Below are positions 24,969-36,665 of a DNA stretch of 64,000 nt, piece by piece; position 1 is the first letter of the stretch; each line of letters begins with the position of its first letter. Below the pieces are notes generated by a model. That model was not told the origin of the DNA, ran no database searches, and was given only the letters and a program-made list of their open reading frames with translations. The stretch lies in assembly GCA_041617155.1 (NCBI GenBank), contig JBFJPL010000003.1:21177-85176 (forward strand). Direction: 5' to 3'. The position numbers and the translations under genes were made by a program. This stretch comes from CAMYKD01 sp041617155 (lineage in GTDB: Bacteria; Pseudomonadota; Alphaproteobacteria; Kiloniellales; JAKSDN01).

Positions 24969-25280
24969 ATGACCGTCAATCTCGCCGATGCCGTATCCGC
25001 CTATCAGCGCCTGGTCCGAAGCGAGGCGGAGACCGGATTGGAGGCGCGCGACGGCGCGCGCGACGGCGATTTCGCCGGCGCCCTGCGCGCGGCCACCGAG
25101 ACCGCCGTCGAGTCGCTGCGCACGGGCGAGACGGAATCGCTGAAGGCGGCCGCCGGAAAGGCCGACATCAACGAGGTGGTGCTGGCCGTCAGCCAGGCGG
25201 AGATCACACTGCAGACCGTGGTCGCGGTGCGCGATCGGGTGATCCAGGCCTATCAGGAGATCCTGCGCATGCCGATCTAG
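24969..25280 (+). CDS. fliE: Hook-basal body complex protein FliE
   Basis: A 103-residue protein joining MS ring and rod. The C-terminal half (ADINEVVLAVSQAEITLQTV, then VRDRVIQAYQEILRMPI) is the FliE signature; the N-terminal half is variable. An AAGGAG ribosome site precedes the ATG. The 88-bp gap after flgC holds a small GC-rich hairpin (CCGCC / GGCGG near 24895-24910) but no clear promoter. Confidence 0.96.
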   Translation: MTVNLADAVSAYQRLVRSEAETGLEARDGARDGDFAGALRAATETAVESLRTGETESLKAAAGKADINEVVLAVSQAEITLQTVVAVRDRVIQAYQEILRMPI

Positions 25281-25342
25281 GCCAGGAGGCGGCCCGCCGG
25301 CACCAGCGCAGTTCCCCAATTCACTGCAGAAGCTCAAGTACC

Positions 25343-25609
25343 ATGAACCCTACCGACGTCCTCGAGGTCTCGCGCCAGGCGGTCATCGTGATGCTGAAGA
25401 TCGGCTCGCCGATCCTTGGTCTGGCACTGGCGGTCGGCCTCGTCGTGTCGCTGTTCCAGGCGCTGACCCAGATCCAGGAGATGACCTTGTCCTTCGTGCC
25501 GAAGATCATGGTGATCTTCGTCTCGCTGCTGGTGCTGCTGCCGTTCATGATGTCCACGCTGGTGACCTTCGGTCATAGCCTGATGGACCGGATCGTCGCC
25601 CTCGGTTAG
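25343..25609 (+). CDS. fliQ: Flagellar export gate protein FliQ
   Basis: An 88-residue protein with two membrane helices. The motifs LALAVGLVVSLFQALTQIQE and MTLSFVPKIMVIF are the FliQ signature. It packs around FliP and FliR in the export gate. Confidence 0.97.
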   Translation: MNPTDVLEVSRQAVIVMLKIGSPILGLALAVGLVVSLFQALTQIQEMTLSFVPKIMVIFVSLLVLLPFMMSTLVTFGHSLMDRIVALG

Positions 25610-25621
25610 GACAGGGCAAGC

Positions 25622-26380
25622 ATGCTCGACGCCCTGCTGCCGAAGGAGCTCTTCGCGGTCCTGCTCGTTTTCGTTCGAATCGGCGCCGCCATGATGCTGC
25701 TGCCCGGCGTCGGCGAGCCCTATGTCTCGCCGCGGGTCCGCTTGCTTCTTGCGCTGATGATCGCGCTGCTGCTGACCCCGGTGTTGTCCGGCACGCTGCC
25801 GGCCCTGCCCGATAGCCTGGCGCTGCTTGCCCTGCTGGTCTTGGGCGAGGTCGTGATCGGGCTCTTCATCGGCACGATCACCCGTTTCTTCATGGCGGCG
25901 CTGACCACCGCGGGCATGATGATCGCCTACTCCACGGCGCTCGCCAACGCGCTGACCAACGATCCAAGCGCGGCCCAGCAGGGTTCGATCTCCGGGTCAT
26001 TTCTGACGCTGGTCGCCTTGCTGACCATCTTTGCACTCAACCTCCATCACCTGATGCTCCAGGCGCTGGTCGAGAGCTACCACCTGTTCGTGCCCGGCCA
26101 GGCGCTGCCGCTCGGCGATTTCTCCGACATGGTGGCGCGCGTGATGGCCCGGACCTTCCTGCTGTCGTTTCAGCTCGCGGCGCCGTTCGTTGCGGTGGCG
26201 ATGATCTTCTTCCTGGGCATCGGCCTGCTGGCGCGGCTCATGCCCCAGGTGCAGATCTTCTTTGTCGCCATGCCGGTACAGATCGCCCTGGGCCTGGTCG
26301 TCCTGTCGCTGGCCGTGCCCTTCATCATCCGATGGTTTGCCGGCGGTCTGGAACAGACCGTGCTGAGCTTGGGCGGGTAG
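25622..26380 (+). CDS. fliR: Flagellar export gate protein FliR
   Basis: A 252-residue membrane protein with about six helices. It has the family segments RIGAAMMLLPGVGEPYVSPR, LGEVVIGLFIGTITRFFMAA and LAAPFVAVAMIFFLGIGLLA. It follows fliQ by 12 bp and precedes flhB by 10 bp, so the fliQ-fliR-flhB block is tightly coupled. Confidence 0.97.
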   Translation: MLDALLPKELFAVLLVFVRIGAAMMLLPGVGEPYVSPRVRLLLALMIALLLTPVLSGTLPALPDSLALLALLVLGEVVIGLFIGTITRFFMAALTTAGMMIAYSTALANALTNDPSAAQQGSISGSFLTLVALLTIFALNLHHLMLQALVESYHLFVPGQALPLGDFSDMVARVMARTFLLSFQLAAPFVAVAMIFFLGIGLLARLMPQVQIFFVAMPVQIALGLVVLSLAVPFIIRWFAGGLEQTVLSLGG

Positions 26381-26390
26381 ACCTTAAGCC

Positions 26391-27497
26391 ATGGCAGACG
26401 AACGTCCCGACGAGTCGCAAAAGACCGAGGAGCCGACCCAAAAGCGCCTGCTGGAGGCGCAGCAGAAGGGCCAGGTGGCCAAGTCCCAGGAGGTCGGCCA
26501 CTGGTTCATGATCCTGGCCTTCGCGATCATGGTCGGATTCCTGGCGCCCGGTGTCGCCCGGGACATCGCCGATGCGCTTTACGGCTTGGTCGCGCGGCCC
26601 CATGCGATCCGGGTCGACGGCGCCGGCATCCAGGACCTGCTCGGCGAACTGACGGCCAACCTGGGCCTGGCGCTCGCCGTCCTGGTCCTGCTGGCCATGG
26701 TCGCCGCTCTGGCATCGGGCATGCTGCAGACCGGGTTCATCCTGACCACCGAACCGATCAAGCCCAAACTGGAACGGATCTCGCCGGCCAGCGGATTGAA
26801 TCGGATGTTCTCCGCGCGCGCCCTGGTCGAGTTCCTGAAAGGCGTTGCAAAGCTTTCGATCGTCGGCTGCGTCATCGCCTTGTTGCTGTGGCCGGAGCGG
26901 CGCCTGATCGCCGACCTGGTGACCATGGACCTGGTCCAGTTCCTGGCGGTGATCCAATCTCTGGCTTTCCGGGTCCTGCTTGCCGTGTTGGCCGTCATGA
27001 CGGTGATTGCCGGACTGGATTTCCTGTTCCAGAAGCAGCAGCACGCCAAACAGATGCGCATGTCGAAGCAGGAAGTGAAGGACGAGTTCAAGCAGACCGA
27101 AGGCGATCCCATGGTCAAGGCTCGGCTGCGGCAGATTCGCATGGAGCGCGCCCGGCAACGTATGATGGCCGCCGTGCCGGAGGCCGATGTGGTGATCGCC
27201 AATCCGACCCACTTCGCGGTCGCGCTTGCTTACGAACTCGGCTCCGCCGGGGCGCCGAAGGTGACGGCCAAAGGCGCCGATACGCTTGCCCTGCGCATGC
27301 GCGAGCTGGCCGAGGAGTACGCTGTGCCGGTGGTCGAAAACCCGCCCCTGGCGCGCGCGCTCTACGGCTCGGTCGAGCTCGATCAGGAGATCCCGCCCGA
27401 ACATTATAAGGCGGTCGCCGAAATCATCGGGTATGTCATGCGCCTAAAGGGTAAGCTACCCCAGCAGCGGGCCGGCTTGCAGCGGGGCCGTGAGTGA
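26391..27497 (+). CDS. flhB: Flagellar export switch protein FlhB
   Basis: A 368-residue protein: N-terminal DESQKTEEPTQKRLLEAQQK, four membrane helices (about residues 35-230), then the cytoplasmic domain with the intact autocleavage motif NPTH in VVIANPTHFAVAL. Self-cleavage there switches export from rod/hook to filament substrates. The window also encodes FlhX, a free copy of this C-terminal domain lacking NPTH. Last flagellar gene of the flgB operon; cckA follows after 81 bp. Confidence 0.98.
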   Translation: MADERPDESQKTEEPTQKRLLEAQQKGQVAKSQEVGHWFMILAFAIMVGFLAPGVARDIADALYGLVARPHAIRVDGAGIQDLLGELTANLGLALAVLVLLAMVAALASGMLQTGFILTTEPIKPKLERISPASGLNRMFSARALVEFLKGVAKLSIVGCVIALLLWPERRLIADLVTMDLVQFLAVIQSLAFRVLLAVLAVMTVIAGLDFLFQKQQHAKQMRMSKQEVKDEFKQTEGDPMVKARLRQIRMERARQRMMAAVPEADVVIANPTHFAVALAYELGSAGAPKVTAKGADTLALRMRELAEEYAVPVVENPPLARALYGSVELDQEIPPEHYKAVAEIIGYVMRLKGKLPQQRAGLQRGRE

Positions 27498-27578
27498 TGG
27501 ATAAAGGGGTTCGCAAATCAGTACCTATCATCCTCCTGTGAGGGTGGGGACTGTTACGCTTGGGAGTGTTTTGACACG

Positions 27579-30062
<2,484 letters not shown>

Positions 30063-30099
30063 GCGATAGGCGGCCAGTCCCCTGAGCTTTCGGCCGAAA

Positions 30100-30688
30100 T
30101 CAGCCGAGGCCTTCGTACTCCACCGTCGTCATCGTGCCCGCTTGCATGTGGTCGGGGTTGTGGCAGTGGAACACCCAGTTGCCCGGATTGTCGGCGTCGA
30201 AGGCGAGGGTCGTGCTGCTTGCCCGGTGGCACCTGGAGCGTGTCGCGCAGGGCGCCGGAAAAACGCTGGCGATTCAGCGCCACCACCTGGAAGCTGTGGC
30301 CGTGCAGGTGCATGGGTTGGGCCATCGAGGTGCGGTTGACCAGTTCGATCTCGACCCGCTCGCCAGGCGCGACACGCAACGGCTTGTGGCTGCCGTAAAC
30401 GTCGCCGTTGAGGCTCCAGCGATAGTCCGCGCCGCCACCGGTCAAGGCCACTTCATAGCGCCGATTGGCCGCCTTGGCGGACAGCGGCGCGGCCGCCCGT
30501 AACCGACTCTCGAGCGCGTTGCCGTCCGCGGGTACGGCGGCCTCCGCCACCGACGCCAGACGCCGGACCTGGGCGGTCTTGGTCGCCAGGACGATGCCGG
30601 CGCGCCGGCGGTCGCCTTCGCGCCGCGCGAAGACCGGGGTAGGCGCCCGGCCGGCGAGCCCCGGGTTGCGGCCGGAAAAGCGGCCGTC
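30100..30688 (-). pseudogene. Multicopper oxidase remnant, N-terminally truncated and frameshifted
   Basis: The minus strand encodes the last third of a multicopper oxidase. One frame carries RWSLNGDVYGSHKPLRVAPG and the copper-binding MHLHGHSFQVVALN. After LQVPPGKQ (near 30213) the homology continues in another frame as LAFDADNPGNWVFHCHNPDH with the HCH copper motif, ending at a TGA. Upstream, homology is lost by about 30688, next to the recA promoter, and an in-frame stop follows at 30704-30706, so the first cupredoxin domains and a start are missing. One frameshift could be a sequencing error, but the missing N-terminus makes this a decayed gene. Confidence 0.85.
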
Positions 30689-30732
30689 TTTTCTGTTCTC
30701 TTTTCATTCCGCTTTTTCGCTTGTTTTCATGA

Positions 30733-30747
30733 GAACAAAACGAGTAC
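30733..30747 (+). promoter_or_regulatory. Putative LexA (SOS) box of recA
   Basis: GAACAAAACGAGTAC: alphaproteobacterial SOS boxes are direct repeats GTTC-N7-GTTC (GAAC-N7-GAAC on the other strand); this fits with one mismatch (GTAC). A second near-site GTTC-N7-ATTC is at 30695-30709. Both lie in the recA promoter region. Confidence 0.55.
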
Positions 30748-30797
30748 ACTCGCATCCATTGCAGTCGCCCCGCACGTGAGATAAGAAAGGACCGGTC

Positions 30798-31889
30798 ATG
30801 TCGCAAAACGCCTTGCGTCTCGTCGAGAGGGAATCAGTGGATAAAACGAAGGCCTTGGAAGCCGCTTTGGGCCAGATCGAAAGGGCTTTCGGCAAGGGTT
30901 CGATCATGCGTCTCGGCGACGAGAAGGCGGTCGAGACCGAGGTTGTGCCGACTGGGTCGCTGGGCCTGGATATCGCGCTCGGCATCGGTGGCCTGCCGCG
31001 CGGGCGGGTGGTCGAGGTCTATGGGCCGGAAAGCTCCGGCAAGACGACGCTGGCGCTCCATGTGATCGCCGAGGCGCAGAAGCTCGGTGGCACCTGCGCC
31101 TTCGTCGATGCCGAGCACGCGCTCGATCCGGTTTACGCCGGCAAGCTGGGGGTCGATGTCGGCGAGCTCTTGATCTCGCAGCCCGATGCCGGCGAACAGG
31201 CTCTGGAGATTGCCGATACCCTGGTGCGATCCGGCGCGATCGACGTTCTGGTGATCGATTCCGTGGCCGCCCTGGTGCCGCGTGCCGAGCTGGAGGGGGA
31301 GATGGGCGACCAGCTCCCGGGGCTCCAGGCCCGGCTGATGAGCCAGGCCCTGCGCAAGCTGACCAGTTCGATCTCGAAGTCCAACACCATGGTGCTGTTC
31401 ATCAACCAGATACGCTACAAGATCGGCGTGATGTTCGGCAGCCCGGAGACCACGACCGGCGGCAACGCCTTGAAGTTCTACGCCTCGGTCCGGCTCGACA
31501 TTCGGCGCATCGGGGCGATCAAGGACCGCGACGTCGTGGTCGGCAACCAGACCCGGGTCAAGGTGGTCAAGAACAAGATGGCGCCACCCTTCCGAGTGGT
31601 CGAGTTCGACATCATGTACGGCGAAGGCGTGTCCAAGACCGGCGAGCTGATCGATCTCGGCGTTCAGGCCGGGATCGTCGAGAAGTCCGGTTCCTGGTTC
31701 TCCTTCAACGGCCAGAGGGTCGGACAGGGGCGCGAGAACGCCAAGAATTTCTTCAAGGAAAACCCGGAAATCGCCGCGAGCGTGGAACAGAAGATTCGCG
31801 AGAACGCCGGCTTGGTGGCGGCGGTCATGCTCGAAGGGCCGGAGCCCGGCGAATCGGACGCGGATCCGGAGACCGGCGCGGCCGGCTGA
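30798..31889 (+). CDS. recA: Recombinase RecA
   Basis: A 363-residue DNA strand-exchange protein and SOS coprotease. Walker A GPESSGKTTL, the segment CAFVDAEHALDPVYAGKLGV, and loop L2 region GSPETTTGGNALKFYASVRL are canonical. Preceded by a good ribosome site (AGAAAGGA) and probable SOS boxes. Followed after about 70 bp by two hairpins, the second with a T-run. Probably monocistronic. Confidence 0.99.
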   Translation: MSQNALRLVERESVDKTKALEAALGQIERAFGKGSIMRLGDEKAVETEVVPTGSLGLDIALGIGGLPRGRVVEVYGPESSGKTTLALHVIAEAQKLGGTCAFVDAEHALDPVYAGKLGVDVGELLISQPDAGEQALEIADTLVRSGAIDVLVIDSVAALVPRAELEGEMGDQLPGLQARLMSQALRKLTSSISKSNTMVLFINQIRYKIGVMFGSPETTTGGNALKFYASVRLDIRRIGAIKDRDVVVGNQTRVKVVKNKMAPPFRVVEFDIMYGEGVSKTGELIDLGVQAGIVEKSGSWFSFNGQRVGQGRENAKNFFKENPEIAASVEQKIRENAGLVAAVMLEGPEPGESDADPETGAAG

Positions 31890-31960
31890 ATCGCCGGTCT
31901 CCCTCGGACCATAGCTTGGTCGGCGGACGACCGGCTGATCATCGGATTTCAAGTGCGCTT

Positions 31961-32007
31961 GGCGAGGCCCCGGAGGCCTCGCCTTCCGCCGTCTTGGTGG
32001 CGGTTTT
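31961..32007 (+). terminator. Double hairpin terminator after recA
   Basis: First hairpin: perfect 9-bp stem GGCGAGGCC / GGCCTCGCC with a 5-base loop (31961-31983). Second: CCGCC / GGCGG with an 8-base loop followed by TTTT (31986-32007). Together they should end recA transcripts before alaS. Confidence 0.8.
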
Positions 32008-32147
32008 AGGGCGACCCGCGATCTGGACAGGCCGGGGCCGGCACGCTACATACTCCTGGCCGGTGGGCCAGCCATTCGGGGCCAAGAATGGAGCGATTCC
32101 AGCTTGGTCCGGGCGCGGCCCTAGCCGCCGCCGGAGTGGACAACGAC

Positions 32148-34820
32148 ATGACAACCGCCAACGAGATACGCAGCGCGTTTCTGCACTACTTCGCGCGCCA
32201 CGGACATGAGATCGTGGCCTCGTCGCCGCTGGTGCCGCACAATGACCCGACCCTCCTGTTCACCAACGCCGGCATGGTGCAGTTCAAGAACGTCTTCACC
32301 GGGGCCGAGACGCGGCCCTATCAGCGGGCGGTCACATCGCAGAAATGCGTGCGCGCGGGCGGCAAGCACAACGACCTGGAGAACGTCGGCTACACGGCGC
32401 GGCATCACACCTTCTTCGAGATGCTCGGCAATTTCTCCTTTGGCGACTACTTCAAGGACCTGGCGATCGAGCTGGCCTGGAATCTGGTGACCAAAGAGTA
32501 CGGCCTCGATCCCAAGCGCCTGCTGGTCACGGTCTATGCCGAGGACGAGGAGGCGGCCAAGCTGTGGCACAAGATCGCCGGCCTGCCGGAAAAGCGGATC
32601 ATCCGCATCGCGACCTCCGACAACTTCTGGGCCATGGGCGAGACCGGGCCCTGCGGGCCCTGTTCCGAGATCTTCTACGACCATGGACCGGAGATCGCCG
32701 GCGGCCCGCCGGGCAGCTCGGACCAGGACGGCGACCGCTTCGTCGAGATCTGGAATCTGGTGTTCATGCAGTTCGAGCAGCGCGCGCCCGGCGAGCGGGT
32801 CGAGCTGCCCAAGCCCTCGATCGACACCGGCATGGGCCTGGAGCGGATCGCCGCGGTCCTGCAGGGCAAGCACGACAACTACGACACCGATCTGATGCGC
32901 GCGCTGATCGAGGCCTCGGCCGAGGCTTCCGGCCAGGCGCCCGACGGGCCGCACGCGGTCTCCCACCGGGTGATCGCCGACCATCTGCGGGCGACCGCCT
33001 TCCTGATCGCGGACGGTGTCCAACCGTCCAACGAGGGGCGCGGCTACGTGCTGCGCCGGATTATGCGCCGGGCCATGCGCCACGTGCACAAGCTGGGCGT
33101 CAAGGACACCATGATCTGGCGCCTGGTGCCGGTTCTGGTGGCGCAGATGGGCCAACACTTCGGTGAGCTGCAGCGCGCCGAGGCACACGTTACCGCGACG
33201 CTCAGGCAGGAGGAGAGCAACTTCAACCGCACGCTCGACCGCGGCCTCAAGCTGCTCGGCGAGGAGACCGCGAAGCTGGGCAAGGGCAAGGCGCTGCCCG
33301 GCGAGGTCGCCTTCAAGCTCTATGACACCTTCGGCTTCCCGCTCGACCTGACCCAGGACATCCTGCGCGGGCAGGGCGGCAGCGTCGACACCGCCGGCTT
33401 CGATGCCGCCATGAAGCGTCAGAAGGAGCAGGCCAAGAAGGCCTGGGCCGGATCCGGCGACGCCGCCACCGAGTCCCAGTGGTTCGACCTGCGCGACCGC
33501 CTTGGCGCGACCGAGTTCCTGGGCTACGCCACCGAGGTGGCCGAGGGCCAGGTCCTGGCGCTATTGAAGGACGGCAAGGAGGTCAAGAAGGCCAAGGCGG
33601 GCGCCGCGGTCCAGGTGCTGGTCAACCAGACGCCCTTCTACGGCGAATCGGGTGGCCAGATCGGCGACACCGGAGTGTTCTTCAGCGCCGGCGGCGCGGA
33701 GCTCAGGATCGACGATACCCAGAAGAAGCTGGGCGATCTGCACGTCCACATGGGCGAGGTCACGGGCGGCGAAATCGCCGTCGGCGACGTGGTCGAGATG
33801 CGCATCGACGGCCGGCGCCGGGCCGGCCTGCGCGCCCACCACTCGGCGACCCACCTGCTGCACGAAGCCCTGCGCCAGCGCCTGGGCGATCACGTGACCC
33901 AGAAGGGCTCGCTGGTCGCGCCCGACCGCCTGCGTTTCGACATCTCCCACCCCAAACCATTGACCGCCGAGGACATCCGCGCGGTCGAGGAGATGGTCAA
34001 CGAGCGGATCCGCGAGAACGCGGCGGTCACCACCCGATTCATGACGCCGGACGAGGCGGTCGAGGCCGGCGCTCTGGCCCTGTTCGGCGAGAAGTATGGC
34101 GAGGAGGTGCGTGTCGTCTCCATGGGCGGCCCCGACTCGAAAAAGGGCGCCGACCAGGAATTCTCGACCGAGCTGTGCGGCGGCACCCACGTCAAGCGCA
34201 CCGGCGATATCGGATTGCTGAAGATCGTCGGTGAGAGCGCGCTGGCCGCCGGCGTGCGGCGCATCGAGGCGGTCGCCGGGGCGGCGGCTCTCGCCACGTT
34301 CGCGCAGATCGAGGCGCAGCTCGGCCAGGCCGCGGCGCGCCTGAAGGTGGCGCCGCAGGACCTGGCCGGCCGGATCGACGACCTGTTGGGGGAGCGCAAG
34401 CGCCTGGAGCGTGAGTTGAGCGATCTGCGCAAGAAGCTGGCGACCGGCGCCGGCGGCAACGGCGCGGCGGCGCCCGCCGAGGCGCGCGAGGTGGGCGGCG
34501 TCAAATTTGCCGCCCGCGTTCTGGCAGACGTGCCGGCGAAAGATCTGAAACCCCTGGCCGACGAGATGAAGAGTCGGATCGGCTCGGGCGTCGTGGCGCT
34601 GGTCTCGGTCAACGACAGCCGGGCCTCGCTCGTGGTTGGTGTGACCCCCGACCTGACCGGCCGGGTCTCGGCGATCGATCTGGTGCGGGTCGGCTCCCAG
34701 GCGGTCGGTGGCAAGGGCGGCGGCGGGCGGCCCGATATGGCCCAGGCCGGCGGACCGGACGGCGCGGCCGCACAAGCGGCGCTCAACGCGATTGAGGGAG
34801 CGCTCGCTGGAGCTGCCTGA
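32148..34820 (+). CDS. alaS: Alanyl-tRNA synthetase
   Basis: An 890-residue enzyme charging tRNA-Ala. The start at the ATG 32148 gives the family N-terminus ANEIRSAFLHYFARHGHEIV; the longer frame from 32088 is not supported. Class II catalytic motifs are seen (HHTFFEMLGNFSFGDYFK, and MGLERIAAVLQGK). The editing domain has HSATHLLHEALRQRLGDHV and CGGTHVKRTGDIG, supplying the zinc ligands. The C-terminal oligomerisation/DHHA1 domain ends with GGKGGGGRPDMAQAGG. Adjacent recA-alaS order is common in alphaproteobacteria. Confidence 0.98.
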   Translation: MTTANEIRSAFLHYFARHGHEIVASSPLVPHNDPTLLFTNAGMVQFKNVFTGAETRPYQRAVTSQKCVRAGGKHNDLENVGYTARHHTFFEMLGNFSFGDYFKDLAIELAWNLVTKEYGLDPKRLLVTVYAEDEEAAKLWHKIAGLPEKRIIRIATSDNFWAMGETGPCGPCSEIFYDHGPEIAGGPPGSSDQDGDRFVEIWNLVFMQFEQRAPGERVELPKPSIDTGMGLERIAAVLQGKHDNYDTDLMRALIEASAEASGQAPDGPHAVSHRVIADHLRATAFLIADGVQPSNEGRGYVLRRIMRRAMRHVHKLGVKDTMIWRLVPVLVAQMGQHFGELQRAEAHVTATLRQEESNFNRTLDRGLKLLGEETAKLGKGKALPGEVAFKLYDTFGFPLDLTQDILRGQGGSVDTAGFDAAMKRQKEQAKKAWAGSGDAATESQWFDLRDRLGATEFLGYATEVAEGQVLALLKDGKEVKKAKAGAAVQVLVNQTPFYGESGGQIGDTGVFFSAGGAELRIDDTQKKLGDLHVHMGEVTGGEIAVGDVVEMRIDGRRRAGLRAHHSATHLLHEALRQRLGDHVTQKGSLVAPDRLRFDISHPKPLTAEDIRAVEEMVNERIRENAAVTTRFMTPDEAVEAGALALFGEKYGEEVRVVSMGGPDSKKGADQEFSTELCGGTHVKRTGDIGLLKIVGESALAAGVRRIEAVAGAAALATFAQIEAQLGQAAARLKVAPQDLAGRIDDLLGERKRLERELSDLRKKLATGAGGNGAAAPAEAREVGGVKFAARVLADVPAKDLKPLADEMKSRIGSGVVALVSVNDSRASLVVGVTPDLTGRVSAIDLVRVGSQAVGGKGGGGRPDMAQAGGPDGAAAQAALNAIEGALAGAA

Positions 34821-34930
34821 CCGTGCAGGCGAAAGCCTTGATTCGACCCCGGGTGATGGGAATGATGTCGCACATACTGGAATTGACAGCTTCCCGGCGG
34901 CGTGGCTAGCTAGGCCATCAGACAATTACC

Positions 34931-34955
34931 GACCCCGGTGCCCGATACCGGGGTC
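34931..34955 (+). terminator. GC-rich hairpin between alaS and dppA
   Basis: Perfect 9-bp stem GACCCCGGT / ACCGGGGTC with a 7-base loop and no T-run. It either ends alaS transcripts or lies in the dppA leader, since a TTGACA (34883-34888) is present 48 bases upstream of the hairpin. Confidence 0.5.
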
Positions 34956-34993
34956 TCAGCAAAGAACAAGCAATCTCAGCTAGGGAGGCTTCA

Positions 34994-36583
34994 GTGAAGA
35001 GCAATGTTTTCACGGCTTCGGTCGTCGCGGCCGCAACACTGGCTTTTGCGGCGACGGCCCAGGCCAAGACCTTGGTTTACTGCTCGGAGGGCAGCCCCGA
35101 GGGTTTCAATCCGTCGCTCTATACCGCGGGCACGACATTCGACGCCTCGTCCCGCCCGATCTTCAACCGCTTGGTCGAGTTCGAGCGCGGTACCACCAAG
35201 ATCGTCCCGGCGCTGGCCGAGTCCTGGACCGTCTCGAGTGACGGCCTGCAGTACACCTTCAAGCTGCGCAAGGGCGTCAAGTTCCATACGACCAAGGAGT
35301 TCACGCCGAGCCGCGACTTCAACGCGGACGACGTCATTTACAGCTTCGAGCGCCAGCTCAAGGCCGACCACCCCTACCACAAGGTCTCGGGCGGCTCCTA
35401 CGAGTACTTCAACGGCATGGGCATGCCGGACCTCTTGAAGTCGATCGACAAGCTCGACGACCACACGGTCCGTTTCGTGCTGACCAAGCCGGAGGCGCCC
35501 TTCATCGCCAATCTGGGCATGGACTTCGCCTCGATCCAGTCGGCCGAGTACGCCGACAAGATGGCCAAGGCCGGCACACCCGAGCAGGTCGACCTGAAAC
35601 CGGTCGGCACCGGCCCATTCCAGCTGGTCGCCTACCAGAAGGACGCGGTCATCCGCTACCAGGCGCACCCGGACTACTGGGCCGGCAGGGCCAAGATCGG
35701 TGGTCTGATCTACGCCATCACGCCGGATCCCTCGGTGCGCTACCAGAAGCTCAAGGCCGGCGAATGTCATGTCATGCCCTATCCGAATCCGGCAGATATC
35801 GAAGCCATGCGCAAGGACCCGGACGTCAAGCTGTTGGAGCAGGAAGGGCTCAACGTCGGCTACCTGGCCTTCAACACCGAGAAGAAGCCGTTCACCGACA
35901 AGCGCGTGCGCCAGGCCCTCAACATGGCGATCGACAAGGGCGCGATCATCGACGTCGTGTTCCAGGGCGCCGGCAAGGCGGCCAAGAACCCGATCCCGCC
36001 GACCATCTGGTCCTACAACGACGCGACCCGAGACTATCCCTACGACCCGAACAAGGCGAAAGCCCTGCTCGCCGAGGCCGGAGTCAAGAACCTCAAGACC
36101 AACATCTGGGCCATGCCCGTGCAGCGGCCCTACAATCCCAACGCCAAGCGCATGGCGGAGCTGATCCAGGCCGACTGGGCCAAGGTTGGCGTCGAGGCCG
36201 AAATCGTCACCTTCGAGTGGGGTGAGTACCTCAAGCGCTCGAAGCAGGGCGAGCACGAGACCGTGCTGCTCGGCTGGACCGGCGACAACGGCGATCCGGA
36301 CAACTTCCTCTACGTGCTGCTGAGCTGCGATGCCGCTTCGGGCGCCAATCGGGCGCGCTGGTGCTACAAGCCGTTCGACGATTTGCTGCGCAAGGCCAAG
36401 CAGATTTCCGACGTGGCCGAGCGCACCAAGCTTTACGAGCAGGCCCAGCTGATCTTCAAGGAGGAGGCGCCCTGGGTGACGATCGCCCACTCGGTGGTCT
36501 TCATGCCGGTGCGCAACGAGGTCGTCGACTACAAGATCGATCCCTTCGGCGGCCACGTCTTCTACGGTGTGGACCTCAAGTAA
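34994..36583 (+). CDS. dppA: Dipeptide ABC transporter substrate-binding protein
   Basis: A 529-residue periplasmic binding protein (SBP_bac_5 family). GTG start after an AGGGAGG ribosome site, signal peptide ending TAQA, then KTLVYCSEGSPEGFNPSLYT, which is typical of DppA. Further DppA-like features are TFKLRKGVKFH and the C-terminal APWVTIAHSVVFMPVRNEV. It delivers dipeptides to the DppBC channel. The gene is separated from dppB by a strong hairpin, as expected when the binding protein is made in excess. Confidence 0.95.
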   Translation: MKSNVFTASVVAAATLAFAATAQAKTLVYCSEGSPEGFNPSLYTAGTTFDASSRPIFNRLVEFERGTTKIVPALAESWTVSSDGLQYTFKLRKGVKFHTTKEFTPSRDFNADDVIYSFERQLKADHPYHKVSGGSYEYFNGMGMPDLLKSIDKLDDHTVRFVLTKPEAPFIANLGMDFASIQSAEYADKMAKAGTPEQVDLKPVGTGPFQLVAYQKDAVIRYQAHPDYWAGRAKIGGLIYAITPDPSVRYQKLKAGECHVMPYPNPADIEAMRKDPDVKLLEQEGLNVGYLAFNTEKKPFTDKRVRQALNMAIDKGAIIDVVFQGAGKAAKNPIPPTIWSYNDATRDYPYDPNKAKALLAEAGVKNLKTNIWAMPVQRPYNPNAKRMAELIQADWAKVGVEAEIVTFEWGEYLKRSKQGEHETVLLGWTGDNGDPDNFLYVLLSCDAASGANRARWCYKPFDDLLRKAKQISDVAERTKLYEQAQLIFKEEAPWVTIAHSVVFMPVRNEVVDYKIDPFGGHVFYGVDLK

Positions 36584-36611
36584 AGGCCATGCTGCCGGAA
36601 TGAACTGACGA

Positions 36612-36642
36612 CGCGGGAGAGGCCCGCCTTGCCTCTCCCGCG
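36612..36642 (+). repeat. Strong hairpin between dppA and dppB
   Basis: Perfect 12-bp inverted repeat CGCGGGAGAGGC / GCCTCTCCCGCG with a 7-base loop, no T-run. Position after the binding-protein gene suggests mRNA stabilisation or partial termination that raises DppA over the membrane parts. Confidence 0.75.
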
Positions 36643-36665
36643 CCCGGTTCCCGAGGGGTCCGGAG

